In this document: positions 46,598 to 55,401 of the stretch, one piece after another
How positions within the stretch are numbered: position 1 is the stretch's first letter
Layout of the letters: the number at the start of each line of letters is the position of its first letter
Assembly (NCBI GenBank): GCA_001443545.1
Contig: LMAD01000001.1
Span: 241,877 to 305,876, forward strand
Direction: 5' to 3'
Length of the DNA: 64,000 nucleotides
From: Acidimicrobiaceae bacterium RAAP-2
Lineage (GTDB): Bacteria > Actinomycetota > Acidimicrobiia > Acidimicrobiales > RAAP-2
The notes under the pieces: model-generated
Told to the model about the DNA's origin: nothing
Seen by the model: only the letters and a program-made list of their open reading frames with translations
The model's database searches: none
Made by a program: the position numbers and the translations under genes

Positions 46598-48046
46598 CTA
46601 CGGGCTGCCCACCGACGTGGCGTACTCCACGGAGTTCTTCTGGACCGTGTCGTGGTACCAGTCGAAGCTCGCCTTGGTGAGTCGATCCCCCGTGGGGAAG
46701 TCGACCCATACGATGCCGAATCGCCGCGAGTAGCCGAACGACCACTCGAAGTTGTCGAGCAGACTCCAGACGAAGTAGCCCTGCACGTTCACGCCGGCGT
46801 CGATGGCGTCGTGCACGGCCGAGATGTGCTCTTGGAGGTAGGCGATCCGATTGAGGTCCAGCACCTGGCCGTTGGGGTCGACGTAGTCGTCGAAGGCCGC
46901 GCCGTTTTCCGTGATGTAGATCGGCAGCGAGTGGTACTCGTCTCGGATCCGCATCAGCAGCGACGTCAGACCCGAGGCGTGGATCTCCCAGTCCATCGCG
47001 GTCTTGTCGCGCCCGGGGGTCTCGAGGGACCGGACTTTGAGGTCGGGGAACGGGTCTTCGGGGGCCACGACGTAACCGGCCAGTCGCGCTTCGGTCGCGC
47101 GCGACTCGTCGATCACCGTCGAGGGGAAGTAGTAGTTGACCCCGAGGAAGTCGATCGGTTGGGCGATCAACGCGAGGTCGCCGTCTTGGATGACCGAGAA
47201 GCCGGGTTGGGCCGACGCGTAGTGGTCGAGCATGTCCTGGGGATACTCGCCGTGGAAGATCGGATCGAGGAAGAGCCGGTTGAGGTTGCCGTCGACCCGT
47301 CGCGCGGCCGCGACGTCCAGCGGGTGGTCGGACCCGGGGCGGTGGTCGCCGAGGTTCAGCGTGATGCCGACCTTGGCCGAGTCCACGGCCGAACGCAGGA
47401 TCGGGATCGCCTTGCCGTGGGCGAGCAGCAGGTGGTGATTCGCGGCGGCGGCCTTGCCGATGTCGCGGATCCCGGGGGCGTGGTAACCGGCGCCGTAGCC
47501 GAGCCACGACGAACACCACGGTTCGTTCAAGGTGATCCACCGTTCGACGTCACCGCCGAGCGAGCGCGCCACGAGGTCGACGTAGTCGGCGAAGCGATCG
47601 GTGGTGTCGCGCTCGCACCAGCCGCCCCGGTCCTCGAGCGGCTGGGGCAGGTCCCAGTGGTAGAGGGTGAGCGTCGGCTCGATGTTTCGCTCACGCAGCC
47701 CGTCGACGAGTCGGCGGTAGAAGTCGAGGCCCCGTTGGTTGGCCGGGCCCGACCCGCTCGGCTGCACGCGCGGCCAGGCCACCGAGAAACGGTACGCGCC
47801 CACGCCGAGCCGCTCGAGGAGGTCGAGGTCCTGGTTCATCCGGTGGTAGTGGTCGCAGGCGACATCGCCGGTGTCGCCGTGGAGCACGGCGCCCGGTCGG
47901 CGGCTGAAGGTGTCCCAGATGGAGACGCCGCGGCCGTCTTCGGTGGCGGCGCCTTCGATCTGGTACGACGCGGTCGCCGTACCCCACAGGAAGCCGGGGG
48001 GGAACGGACGGGTCAGGTCAAGTGGGGAGGTTCGGGTGGTGCTCAC
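46598..48046 (-). CDS. Beta-glucosidase, glycoside hydrolase family 1
   Basis: A 482-residue TIM-barrel enzyme that cleaves terminal beta-glucosides. The acid/base is Glu 175 in TLNEPW and the nucleophile Glu 380 in YITENGAAFDD; FLWGTATASYQIEGA at about 19-33 is the family start signature. There is no signal peptide, so it works in the cytosol. GTG at 48046 is preceded by AGGAG 11 bases before. It is the last gene of the lacI transporter operon, after a hairpin. Confidence 0.93.
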   Translation of the reverse strand: MSTTRTSPLDLTRPFPPGFLWGTATASYQIEGAATEDGRGVSIWDTFSRRPGAVLHGDTGDVACDHYHRMNQDLDLLERLGVGAYRFSVAWPRVQPSGSGPANQRGLDFYRRLVDGLRERNIEPTLTLYHWDLPQPLEDRGGWCERDTTDRFADYVDLVARSLGGDVERWITLNEPWCSSWLGYGAGYHAPGIRDIGKAAAANHHLLLAHGKAIPILRSAVDSAKVGITLNLGDHRPGSDHPLDVAAARRVDGNLNRLFLDPIFHGEYPQDMLDHYASAQPGFSVIQDGDLALIAQPIDFLGVNYYFPSTVIDESRATEARLAGYVVAPEDPFPDLKVRSLETPGRDKTAMDWEIHASGLTSLLMRIRDEYHSLPIYITENGAAFDDYVDPNGQVLDLNRIAYLQEHISAVHDAIDAGVNVQGYFVWSLLDNFEWSFGYSRRFGIVWVDFPTGDRLTKASFDWYHDTVQKNSVEYATSVGSP

Positions 48047-48092
48047 GGTGTGAGGTGCTCCTAGCGGTTCGTTCGTTCGATAAGTGGGGGGA

Positions 48093-48138
48093 CCTGACGA
48101 GGGGCGCACCGGGATTGGAACGGTGGCCCCTCGTCAGG
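48093..48138 (-). terminator. Strong 13-bp hairpin between binding-protein and beta-glucosidase genes
   Basis: A perfect 13-base stem (48093-48105 with 48126-48138) with a further four-base inner stem. There is no T-run on the minus strand, so it may act as an mRNA-protecting or partial-termination element after the binding-protein gene rather than a full terminator. Confidence 0.55.
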
Positions 48139-48145
48139 AATCGCG

Positions 48146-49813
48146 TTACGCCTTCTTGAGTCGCATCAAGATCAGCGGCAACTGCGGGTCACCCGGTGAC
48201 GGGTCCGCGTAGGGGTTCTGCGGCGTGACGAAACCAGTGAAGTGGGCCGTCGAGTACTCGTCCCAGTCCGCGCCGTACATCAACGGGGCCACCGGTACCT
48301 GGGTCGAGACCAGGTTCTCCAGGGTCGCGGTCGCGGCCTGGAGGGCCTTGGCGTTCGACGGGTTGATGGTCGAGAGCCGCTTCAACGCGGCCTGGGCCGC
48401 CGGGGAGTTGTAGCGACCGTAGTCCGCGTTGGCCGACGAGCCGATCGGGGCCGACTGGGTGTAGTCGAGCCAGTTGGCGTACTGGACGTAGGGACTCACG
48501 CCACCGTTACCCCAGTGGATGATCGACTGGAAGTTCCCGCTCGCCGAGTCCGAATACCACTGGGACGCCTGGACACCGTTCACCGTGGCGTCGATGCCCT
48601 CGGCCTGCAGCTCGTTGGAGATCAGCTGGTCGTCCGCGTAGTAGTCCGAGTAGGCGGTCGGGTCCTCGATCGAGAACTTGATCTCCTGGCCGTTCTTCGC
48701 GTAGAACCCGCTCGAGTCCTTGGCGTAGCCGTCCGCGGTGAGGATCGAAGCGACCTTGGCCGGGTCGGAGTGCGCCGAGAGGTCGTTCTTCAACGAGGGG
48801 ATGAGGTACGACGCCTGGTTGGGCAGGATCAGTGCACTCGAGGACGTCGCCGGCTTCTCGTAGCCCGTCTCACCCTTGACCGAGAGCGCCGTGCGGTCGA
48901 TGCCGGCGCTGATGGCCTGACGAACGGCGGGGTCGCTCAACGGACCGGTGCCGGTGACGTTGAACTCCAGGGTCACCGTCGAACCCGGTGCGAAGAACGT
49001 GTGGTTCGTGCGCGGGTTCTTGTTGACGAAGATCTGGTTGACGTTGGCGATGTCGTTGCCCGCCCACGTCAGCTGACCGTCGGCCAGGGCCGTCGCCGCC
49101 GCCGTGTTCGAGGAGTACGACGGCACGAGGATCTCACTCGCGACCGGCTTGCCACCCCAGTACTTGGGGTTGACCTTGTACTTGACCGCCTGGGTCGAGA
49201 AGCTCTGCAGCTCGTACGGCCCCGTGCCGACGGGCTTGGTTACGGTCGCGGTCGCCGGGTTGTGGATCTTGCCCCAAACGTGCTGGGGCACGATCAAGAC
49301 GTTGCCCGCGATGGCCGTGATGTTGAGGTACTGGGGCGTCGCGTAGTGCAGCGTGACCGAGTAGGCACCGCGGACCGTCGCGTTGCTCGACATCGAGGGC
49401 ACGCCGTACACGTTGGCCGCGGGAACGCGGTTCAACAGGTCGAACGTGTAGGCGACGTCGGCCGCGGTGAACGGCTTGCCGTCGCTCCACTTAACGCCCT
49501 TGCGCAACGTGAAGGTCAACGTCTTGCCGCCGTTGGCCCACTGGTACTTGGTGGCGAGCCACGGGTACTGCGTGTTGGCCTTCAACAGGTCGAACTCGAA
49601 CAGCGGTTCGTTGACCAGTGAGCGAACGCTCAACTGCGCGGCGAACGAACTCGAGTCGAACGGGTTGAAGTTGTTCGTGAATGTGACCCCGGTATTGCCC
49701 TCGAGCGAGACCACCGAACTGGTGCTCGCGTTGGCCGCGCCGGAATTCAGTCCGACGAGCCCGAGGGACAAGCAGGACATTGCGAGTACTGCGACTCCTG
49801 ACTTTCTAAACAT
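48146..49813 (-). CDS. Family 5 ABC-transporter substrate-binding protein
   Basis: A 555-residue extracytoplasmic protein. The signal peptide (about 1-29) ends in an A-x-A-type site (GAANAS) and lacks a lipobox cysteine. TLTFTLRKGVKWSDGKPF near 94 is the SBP_bac_5 signature. Family 5 proteins bind peptides, nickel or, in several bacteria, oligosaccharides. The neighbouring LacI regulator and GH1 enzyme suggest a beta-linked sugar. ATG at 49813 is preferred because AAAGGA lies just before it; another ATG is at 49819. Confidence 0.88.
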   Translation of the reverse strand: MFRKSGVAVLAMSCLSLGLVGLNSGAANASTSSVVSLEGNTGVTFTNNFNPFDSSSFAAQLSVRSLVNEPLFEFDLLKANTQYPWLATKYQWANGGKTLTFTLRKGVKWSDGKPFTAADVAYTFDLLNRVPAANVYGVPSMSSNATVRGAYSVTLHYATPQYLNITAIAGNVLIVPQHVWGKIHNPATATVTKPVGTGPYELQSFSTQAVKYKVNPKYWGGKPVASEILVPSYSSNTAAATALADGQLTWAGNDIANVNQIFVNKNPRTNHTFFAPGSTVTLEFNVTGTGPLSDPAVRQAISAGIDRTALSVKGETGYEKPATSSSALILPNQASYLIPSLKNDLSAHSDPAKVASILTADGYAKDSSGFYAKNGQEIKFSIEDPTAYSDYYADDQLISNELQAEGIDATVNGVQASQWYSDSASGNFQSIIHWGNGGVSPYVQYANWLDYTQSAPIGSSANADYGRYNSPAAQAALKRLSTINPSNAKALQAATATLENLVSTQVPVAPLMYGADWDEYSTAHFTGFVTPQNPYADPSPGDPQLPLILMRLKKA

Positions 49814-49888
49814 ACGCATCCTTTATATTGGTATCGTCCAGCCGGCTCTCGCCGACGTCTTTATGAACCGTGTGGGTCCGTACTGCCT

Positions 49889-49914
49889 GACGCGGGGCCG
49901 GTTGGACCCGCGTC
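49889..49914 (-). terminator. Intercistronic hairpin between ATPase and binding-protein genes (1)
   Basis: An eight-base perfect stem (49889-49896 with 49907-49914) in the 156-base gap. It lies just upstream of the binding-protein start on the minus strand. Possibly a processing or stability element. Confidence 0.4.
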
Positions 49915-49922
49915 CTTGCCAA

Positions 49923-49952
49923 GGCGCGATCACCGGCGGGGTGATCGGCGCC
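49923..49952 (-). terminator. Intercistronic hairpin between ATPase and binding-protein genes (2)
   Basis: A stem of seven inner base pairs plus five outer ones around a five-base loop, with one bulged base. It begins 17 bases after the ATPase stop. With the other hairpin it may cut transcript levels between transporter parts and the binding protein. Confidence 0.4.
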
Positions 49953-49969
49953 CGACTGGATGGTCGTCG

Positions 49970-51019
49970 TCACGTCGTCGTCGGTTCCCCCTTTCGTCGC
50001 GTCGTCGGCGCCACCAAGGTCGCCACACGATTTCCCTCGTGCAGCCAGCAGCGCGAGAGGTGACTGGGGCCGACCTCGAAGGCCGGCGGACTCTCGGCGG
50101 CGCAGCGCGCCGTCGCGTGGGGACACCGCGGCGCGAACCGGCAGCCCACCGAAGCGGTCGCGAACGTGCCGGCCGAGGGGCTCCGCGGGGCGATCGTCGT
50201 CGGGTCCGAGGGATCGGGCACCGAGGCGATCAGGAGCTGGGTGTAGGGGTGGGTCGGCTCGTCGACCAGGGCCGTCCCGTGGGACTGCTCGACGACCTGG
50301 CCGGCGTACATCACGATTGTCTCGTCGGCGAGGTACCGCGCCGAGGCGATGTCGTGGGTGATGTAGAGCACCGCGAGGTGCTCGTCGTCGCACAGGCCCT
50401 TCAGCAGGTTCAAGATCCCCAGGCGCACCGAGACGTCGAGCATCGAGATCGGCTCGTCGGCGAGCAGGACCTTGGGCTGGACGCACAGGGCGCGCGCGAT
50501 CGAGACCCGCTGGAGCTGGCCCCCCGAGAGTTCGTGGGGGTAGCGGTCGAGGAAGCGGTCCGACGGGTCGAGCGAGACGCGCGCGAGCACGGCCTTGGCG
50601 AGCTCTGCGACCCGGGCGCGCTCGGCGCCGTGGATCAGCAGCGGCCGCTCGAGGCTGTGGCGGATCCGGTGCACGGGGTTGATCGACGCGAAGGGGTCCT
50701 GGAGCACCAGCTGGACCATCGAGGCGTAGGCGAGGTCGCGCTTCGCCTTGGCGGGGATCGGGGTGCCGCGCAGCTCGAGCCCGCCCGACGTCGGCGTGAC
50801 GATACGCGCGAGCATGCGCGCGAGGACCGACTTACCCGAGCCGCTCTCGCCCACCACCGCGACGACCCGGCCGGCCGCGAGGTCGAGACTCACGTCTTCG
50901 ACCGCGTGCGTGACCCGCTTGGCGCTGAAGAGGCGTCCGGGCACGCGCGACGTGAAGTCGCGCGACAGGTGGCTCGCGCGCAGCTGGACCGCGTCCCGCT
51001 CGACCTGGACCTCGCTCAC
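49970..51019 (-). CDS. Oligopeptide/oligosaccharide ABC transporter ATPase (DppF-like)
   Basis: A 349-residue ATPase. Walker A GESGSGKS near 58, signature LSGGQLQRVSIARAL near 160 and Walker B VLLADEPISMLD near 180. The C-terminal block with CRFAPRCPHATARC near 295 is characteristic of family 5 partners and may bind an iron-sulfur cluster in some members. GTG at 51019 overlaps the neighbouring ATPase stop. Confidence 0.9.
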   Translation of the reverse strand: MSEVQVERDAVQLRASHLSRDFTSRVPGRLFSAKRVTHAVEDVSLDLAAGRVVAVVGESGSGKSVLARMLARIVTPTSGGLELRGTPIPAKAKRDLAYASMVQLVLQDPFASINPVHRIRHSLERPLLIHGAERARVAELAKAVLARVSLDPSDRFLDRYPHELSGGQLQRVSIARALCVQPKVLLADEPISMLDVSVRLGILNLLKGLCDDEHLAVLYITHDIASARYLADETIVMYAGQVVEQSHGTALVDEPTHPYTQLLIASVPDPSDPTTIAPRSPSAGTFATASVGCRFAPRCPHATARCAAESPPAFEVGPSHLSRCWLHEGNRVATLVAPTTRRKGEPTTT

Positions 51020-52170
51020 GTTTCCCCCTTCGTGGTCGCAGCGCGCGACGGGACCCGCGAGAGCGCCACGGGCACGCGCGACCCGCTCGCGTCGTCGAAC
51101 AGCCAGCAGGCCACGCTGCGCCCGGTGTCGCCGACCTCGACCAGCGACGGCTTGTCGTTCGCGCACCGGTCCATGGCGAAGGCGCACCGCGGCGCGAAGC
51201 TGCAACCCGTCGGCGGGTCCGCGAGGTCGGGCGGCGTGCCGGGTATCCCGGTCAGTTCGCGGCGCTCGCCGTGCAGCGGCGGGAACGAGTGGAGCAGGCC
51301 CAGGGTGTAGGGGTGGCGGGGTGCCTCGTAGAGCTCGCGCGCACCGGCGCGCTCGACGATCGAGCCGGCGTACATCACGGCGATCTCGTCGGCCAGCTCG
51401 ACCAGCAGCGAGAGGTCGTGGGTGATGAAGATCATGGCGAAGCCGAACTGCGCGCGCAACGCGCCCAGCTCGCTGATGATCTCGCGTTGGGTGACGACGT
51501 CGAGTGCGGTCGTGGGCTCGTCCATGATCACGAGCTCGGGGTCGAGGGCGAGCGCCACGGCGATCATCACGCGCTGGCGCTGCCCACCCGAGAGCTCGTG
51601 GGGGTAGCGGTCGAGCCGGTCCTCGTTGAGCCCCACCATGCGCAAGAGCTCGACGGCCCGCGCGCGCCGCTGCGCCTTGGTCAGGTGGCGCCGGTGGGTC
51701 TTGAGCACTTCGTCGAACTCCCGGCCGATGCGCAGCACCGGGTTGAGGGCGCTGAGCGCACTTTGGAGCACGATCGACACGTGGGACCAGCGGACCTTGC
51801 GCAGTTCGGACTCGGTCGCGCTGACCAGGTTCACCGGGGTCACGGTGCCCGCTTCGTCGGTGACGTGGAGAGTCACCTCGCCGCCGCTGATCAGACCGGG
51901 CGAGCGCAGGAGCCGGGTCATCGCGTAGACCAGGGTCGACTTGCCCGAGCCGCTCTCGCCGGCGATGCCGAGCACCCGCGAACGCTCCAGGCGCAGCGTG
52001 ACGTCCGAGACCGCGCGCACCATATTCTCGCCGACGCCGTAGTCGACACTGAAGTGGTCGATCTCGAGCACCGGTTCACGTCGCGCGACGCCTCGAGCCG
52101 CGCCCGTCGAGGCGGTGACGCCGTCGTCGAGCGCGGTGGGCTCGTGCTCGCGCGGGATCGTCGCGCTCAC
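51016..52170 (-). CDS. Oligopeptide/oligosaccharide ABC transporter ATPase (DppD-like)
   Basis: A 384-residue ATPase paired with the DppF-like one. Walker A GESGSGKST near 71, signature LSGGQRQRVMIAVAL near 185 and Walker B LVIMDEPTTALD near 205; the CSFAPRCAFAMDRC segment near 330 is the family tail. A 30-residue hydrophilic leader precedes the nucleotide domain. GTG at 52170 overlaps the permease stop (GTGA). Confidence 0.9.
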   Translation of the reverse strand: MSATIPREHEPTALDDGVTASTGAARGVARREPVLEIDHFSVDYGVGENMVRAVSDVTLRLERSRVLGIAGESGSGKSTLVYAMTRLLRSPGLISGGEVTLHVTDEAGTVTPVNLVSATESELRKVRWSHVSIVLQSALSALNPVLRIGREFDEVLKTHRRHLTKAQRRARAVELLRMVGLNEDRLDRYPHELSGGQRQRVMIAVALALDPELVIMDEPTTALDVVTQREIISELGALRAQFGFAMIFITHDLSLLVELADEIAVMYAGSIVERAGARELYEAPRHPYTLGLLHSFPPLHGERRELTGIPGTPPDLADPPTGCSFAPRCAFAMDRCANDKPSLVEVGDTGRSVACWLFDDASGSRVPVALSRVPSRAATTKGET

Positions 52171-53129
52171 TTGGCCACCGCGTTGGTCGGTCGCGGGCGT
52201 GGCGCGGGAGTGGCGGACAGGACCGGCGTGAGACCCAGACGCGCGCGGCGCGGCAGGTGCAGCTGACGCCGTTGGCGCGCGGTGAGTCCGGCGGCGCGCA
52301 GGCGGGGGTTGATGAACTCGTCGATCCCGAAGTTCACCAGCGCGAGACCGGTCCCCACGAGGGCGATGCAGATGCCCGGCGGGACGAACCAGTACCACTC
52401 GTTGGACAACGGTGCGTTGTTCGCCTGGGCCCAGTAGAGCATCGTGCCCCAGTTCCACGTGGCGGTGCTCGTGAGCCCGATGTAGGCGAGGGTCACGTAG
52501 GCACCGATGGAGTACAGCACGGTGAAGAGCAGCGAGGACGCGAGCACGGGCAGGAGGTTCGGCGCAATCTCGCTGAACATGATCCGCCGGCGCGACTCGC
52601 CGATGATCCGCGCCGCCTCGACGAAGTCGCGGTTGCGTAGCGACATCGTCTGGGCGCGCAGGACCCGAGCCCCCCACGCCCAGCCGGTGAGGCTGATAAT
52701 GAGCCCGATCACGAACTCGTTCGATCGACTGTTCACCGGTAGGTAGCTGTCGATCACGATGAGTAGCGGCACGCCCGGGATGGCGAGGAAGACGTTGGAG
52801 AGCAGCGTGAGCCCGTCGTCGGGCACGCCGCCGAGGTAGCCGGCCGAGATGCCGATGATCATCGAAAGCAGCGTCGCCACCAAACCGGCGACGAGGGCGA
52901 CGACCATCGTCGCGCGGGCGCCGACCAGGAGCTGGGAGAAGATGTCCTGACCGAGACTGGTCGTACCGAGCCAGTGGTGCGACGACGGCGTGAGCAGGGC
53001 CGTGAAGGCGGTCGAGCTCGGGTCGTAGGGCGCGAGCCACGGACCGATCACCGTCATGACGATGAAGAAGCCGAGGATGCCGAGCCCGAGGATCACCTTG
53101 GGCGAGCGGGGCAGCGCGAGCCCTCTCAT
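52167..53129 (-). CDS. ABC transporter permease (DppC-like)
   Basis: A 320-residue membrane permease with six helices. The EAA-type loop is EAARIIGESRRRIMFSEIAPN near 195, and the extracytoplasmic segment LGTTSLGQDIFSQLLVGAR near 55 is typical of DppC. The ATG overlaps the DppB-like stop. The C-terminal 40 residues are a charged tail. Confidence 0.92.
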   Translation of the reverse strand: MRGLALPRSPKVILGLGILGFFIVMTVIGPWLAPYDPSSTAFTALLTPSSHHWLGTTSLGQDIFSQLLVGARATMVVALVAGLVATLLSMIIGISAGYLGGVPDDGLTLLSNVFLAIPGVPLLIVIDSYLPVNSRSNEFVIGLIISLTGWAWGARVLRAQTMSLRNRDFVEAARIIGESRRRIMFSEIAPNLLPVLASSLLFTVLYSIGAYVTLAYIGLTSTATWNWGTMLYWAQANNAPLSNEWYWFVPPGICIALVGTGLALVNFGIDEFINPRLRAAGLTARQRRQLHLPRRARLGLTPVLSATPAPRPRPTNAVAK

Positions 53130-54106
53130 ACCGCCGCCTCGCTACGGGTCCGCGGGTCGAGCACCAGGTAGACGACGTCGGCGATGAGGTTCGCGGCGAG
53201 CACGGTCAGGGTGATCACCAAGAAGATGCCCTGGATGAGCGGGTAGTCCTCGTTCAAAACCGCCTGGAGCAGCAGGTCGCCCACGCCGGGGTAGTTGAAG
53301 ACGAGCTCGACCAAGAGCGCTCCCGAGACCACGAGGCCGATGGCGAGCGACAGGTTCGCGATACTGGGCAGGACCGCGTTGCGCGCGGCGTGCATGATCA
53401 CCTTGCGTCGCGGCAGTCCCTTGGCGACGGCCATGAGGACGAAGTCCTCCCCGACCATCGTGATCATCATGTTGCGCATCCCGAGCATCCAACCCGCGAC
53501 CGAACTCAAGATGATCGATATGACCGGTAGCTCGCCGTAGCGGATCACGCTGGCGACGAAGGACCAGTTCCACCCCGGCGTCGCGCCCTGGCTGTAGGCG
53601 CCGAGCACCGGGAACCAGTGCAGGTTGCTCCCAAAGACGAGCAGCATCACCGTGCCGAGGAAGAAGTACGGGACGGCCTGGAAGAACGTCGCGGTCGGGA
53701 TGAGCGAGTCGAATCGCGAACCGCGGGTCCAGCCGAGCATCGCCCCCGCGACCGTGCCCACGACGAAGCTGACGACGGTGGAGATCCCGATCAGGCCGAT
53801 CGTCCACGGCACCGATTCGCGCAGGATGGAGCTCACCGGCGCGCCGAGGGTGATCGAGACGCCGAGGTTGCCGTGGAAGAGCTGGCCGAGGTACGTGAAG
53901 TACTGGGCGACGAGGCCCTCCTTGAAACCCAGCCCGAAGGAGAGCCGGATCGCGCGGATCTCGGCCGGCGTCACCTGGCTGGTGATCTTGCCGATCAGGG
54001 TCTGGACGGGGTTACCCGGCATGAGCCGGGGCAGGATGAAGTTGGCCGTCACGGCGACCCAGGCGGTGAGCAGGTAGAGCCCCAGTCGGCGCGCGACGAT
54101 CCTCAC
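53126..54106 (-). CDS. ABC transporter permease (DppB-like)
   Basis: A 326-residue membrane permease with six helices. The N-terminal LPRLMPGNPVQTLIG near 25 and the EAA-like loop VAKGLPRRKVIMHAARNAVLP near 228 fit DppB. The GTG overlaps the lacI stop (GTGA), so the regulator and permease are coupled. Confidence 0.92.
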   Translation of the reverse strand: MRIVARRLGLYLLTAWVAVTANFILPRLMPGNPVQTLIGKITSQVTPAEIRAIRLSFGLGFKEGLVAQYFTYLGQLFHGNLGVSITLGAPVSSILRESVPWTIGLIGISTVVSFVVGTVAGAMLGWTRGSRFDSLIPTATFFQAVPYFFLGTVMLLVFGSNLHWFPVLGAYSQGATPGWNWSFVASVIRYGELPVISIILSSVAGWMLGMRNMMITMVGEDFVLMAVAKGLPRRKVIMHAARNAVLPSIANLSLAIGLVVSGALLVELVFNYPGVGDLLLQAVLNEDYPLIQGIFLVITLTVLAANLIADVVYLVLDPRTRSEAAV

Positions 54107-55209
54107 GACGAGACCCTCGCGCGACGGTCGCCGACGCTGACCGCGAGGTCCTCGTCGACCGCTTCGGTGCAGCCGCAGCTCGCACGCACGATCAACTGCG
54201 TCGGCAGCACGATCGTCGGCTTGACACCGTCGGGGTCGTCGAGCAGCGCGACGAGAGCGTCGACGGCGACCTCGCCGAGGATGCTCCCCGACTGACGGAT
54301 CGTGGTGAGCGAGGGATTGAAGTATCGGGTCAGCGAGATGTCGTCGAAGCCCGTGACGATGACGTCGTCGGGCACGCGGATCCCGCGCTCCCCGAGCGCG
54401 TAGATGACGCCGACCGCGGTCTGGTCGTTCGCGCAGGCAAAGGCCTTTGGGAGGGGCCGGTCGAGCTTCAACCGCTCCTGCATGGCGGCCTCGCCGCCCG
54501 CAGAGGTCCAGTCGGACTCGAGGATGTCGTGGGCCTGCGCGCTACCACCTAATTCCGTGATGGCGTCGAGGAAGGCGCTGGTGCGCGCAACGCTGTCGGG
54601 GCTGTCCTTGGAGCCGGTGACGAAACCGACGCTCGTGACGCCGTGCGCCGTGACGAGGTGCGCAGCCAGGTCGCGCATCGCCTGCTCGTTGTCGACTCGG
54701 ACCGTGGCGGCGGTCGGAAAGTCACCGCGGCCCGACAGGAGCACGATGGGGATCTTCTTGGAGAGGTAGGCGACGTCCTCGTCCTTCAAGACCCGATCGA
54801 GCAGGATCAGCCCGTCGACCGTCCCGGTGAGATTCAATAGCGAGGACATGTTCGACGGGTGGCTGTCGTCCGAACTGCTCAAGAGCAGCGAGAAGCCGTG
54901 CTGGGCGGCGCGGGTCTCGGCGCCGCGGATGACGATGTCGGTGTAGAGCAGGCTCGCCTCTTCCACACCTAGGACCCCGCTGTCGACGCCCGCGCGCATG
55001 AAGACCAGACCCAGGATCCATCGCTTGCCGCTCGACAGGCCGCGCGCGACGGAGTTGGGGACGAACTCGAGCTCCTCCATCGCGGCCAACACCCGGTCGC
55101 GGGTCTCGGGACGGACCGAGTCGAGAGCGTTGATCGCGCGGCTCACGGTGGCGATGGAAACACCGGCGCGAGCGGCGACGTCATAGATCGTCGCAGGCGA
55201 ATCGACCAC
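54103..55209 (-). CDS. LacI-family transcriptional regulator of the glycoside operon
   Basis: A 368-residue repressor. The HTH is TIYDVAARAGVSIATVSRAIN (about 6-26), followed by the hinge and a periplasmic-binding-protein-like sensor domain (about 60-345). The C-terminus ends with an extra cysteine-containing segment, SCGCTEAVDED. GTG at 55209 has GGGGAGGGG five bases upstream. It is the first gene of the operon and probably represses its own promoter through two operators. Confidence 0.9.
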   Translation of the reverse strand: MVDSPATIYDVAARAGVSIATVSRAINALDSVRPETRDRVLAAMEELEFVPNSVARGLSSGKRWILGLVFMRAGVDSGVLGVEEASLLYTDIVIRGAETRAAQHGFSLLLSSSDDSHPSNMSSLLNLTGTVDGLILLDRVLKDEDVAYLSKKIPIVLLSGRGDFPTAATVRVDNEQAMRDLAAHLVTAHGVTSVGFVTGSKDSPDSVARTSAFLDAITELGGSAQAHDILESDWTSAGGEAAMQERLKLDRPLPKAFACANDQTAVGVIYALGERGIRVPDDVIVTGFDDISLTRYFNPSLTTIRQSGSILGEVAVDALVALLDDPDGVKPTIVLPTQLIVRASCGCTEAVDEDLAVSVGDRRARVSS

Positions 55210-55245
55210 GTGTTCCCCTCCCCAGGACTCGCACATTCACTACGT

Positions 55246-55261
55246 TTGTAACCGCTTACAA
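55246..55261. promoter_or_regulatory. LacI-type operator 1
   Basis: TTGTAA-CCGC-TTACAA, a 16-base near-palindrome with a central CG. It lies just after the -10 box on the minus strand, in the early transcribed region. It matches the LacI-family operator form, and a second copy is 18 bases away. Confidence 0.75.
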
Positions 55262-55263
55262 CG

Positions 55264-55279
55264 ATGTAACCGCTTACAA
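55264..55279. promoter_or_regulatory. LacI-type operator 2
   Basis: A second copy with the same TGTAACCGCTTACAA core, centred 18 bases from operator 1, so both lie near one face of DNA. Its end overlaps the -10 box, where bound repressor would block polymerase. Confidence 0.75.
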
Positions 55280-55306
55280 AATAACGACGTCGATTGGCGC
55301 TGTCAA
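55278..55306 (-). promoter_or_regulatory. Promoter of the lacI-transporter-glucosidase operon
   Basis: A perfect -35 TTGACA (55301-55306), a 17-base spacer and -10 TATTTT (55278-55283) on the minus strand. Operators 1 and 2 cover the -10 and the start region. This is the clearest housekeeping-type promoter in the window, and it predicts negative autoregulation relieved by a sugar inducer. Confidence 0.75.
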
Positions 55307-55401
55307 GTCACCGCTTGTCGAATTTTTCACGAGCCCCAGATCCAGCGGCGACCCGCCGCGCAGCCTGCTCGGTCCATCGGTACGGCCACCGCGGAAGCGT
55401 C

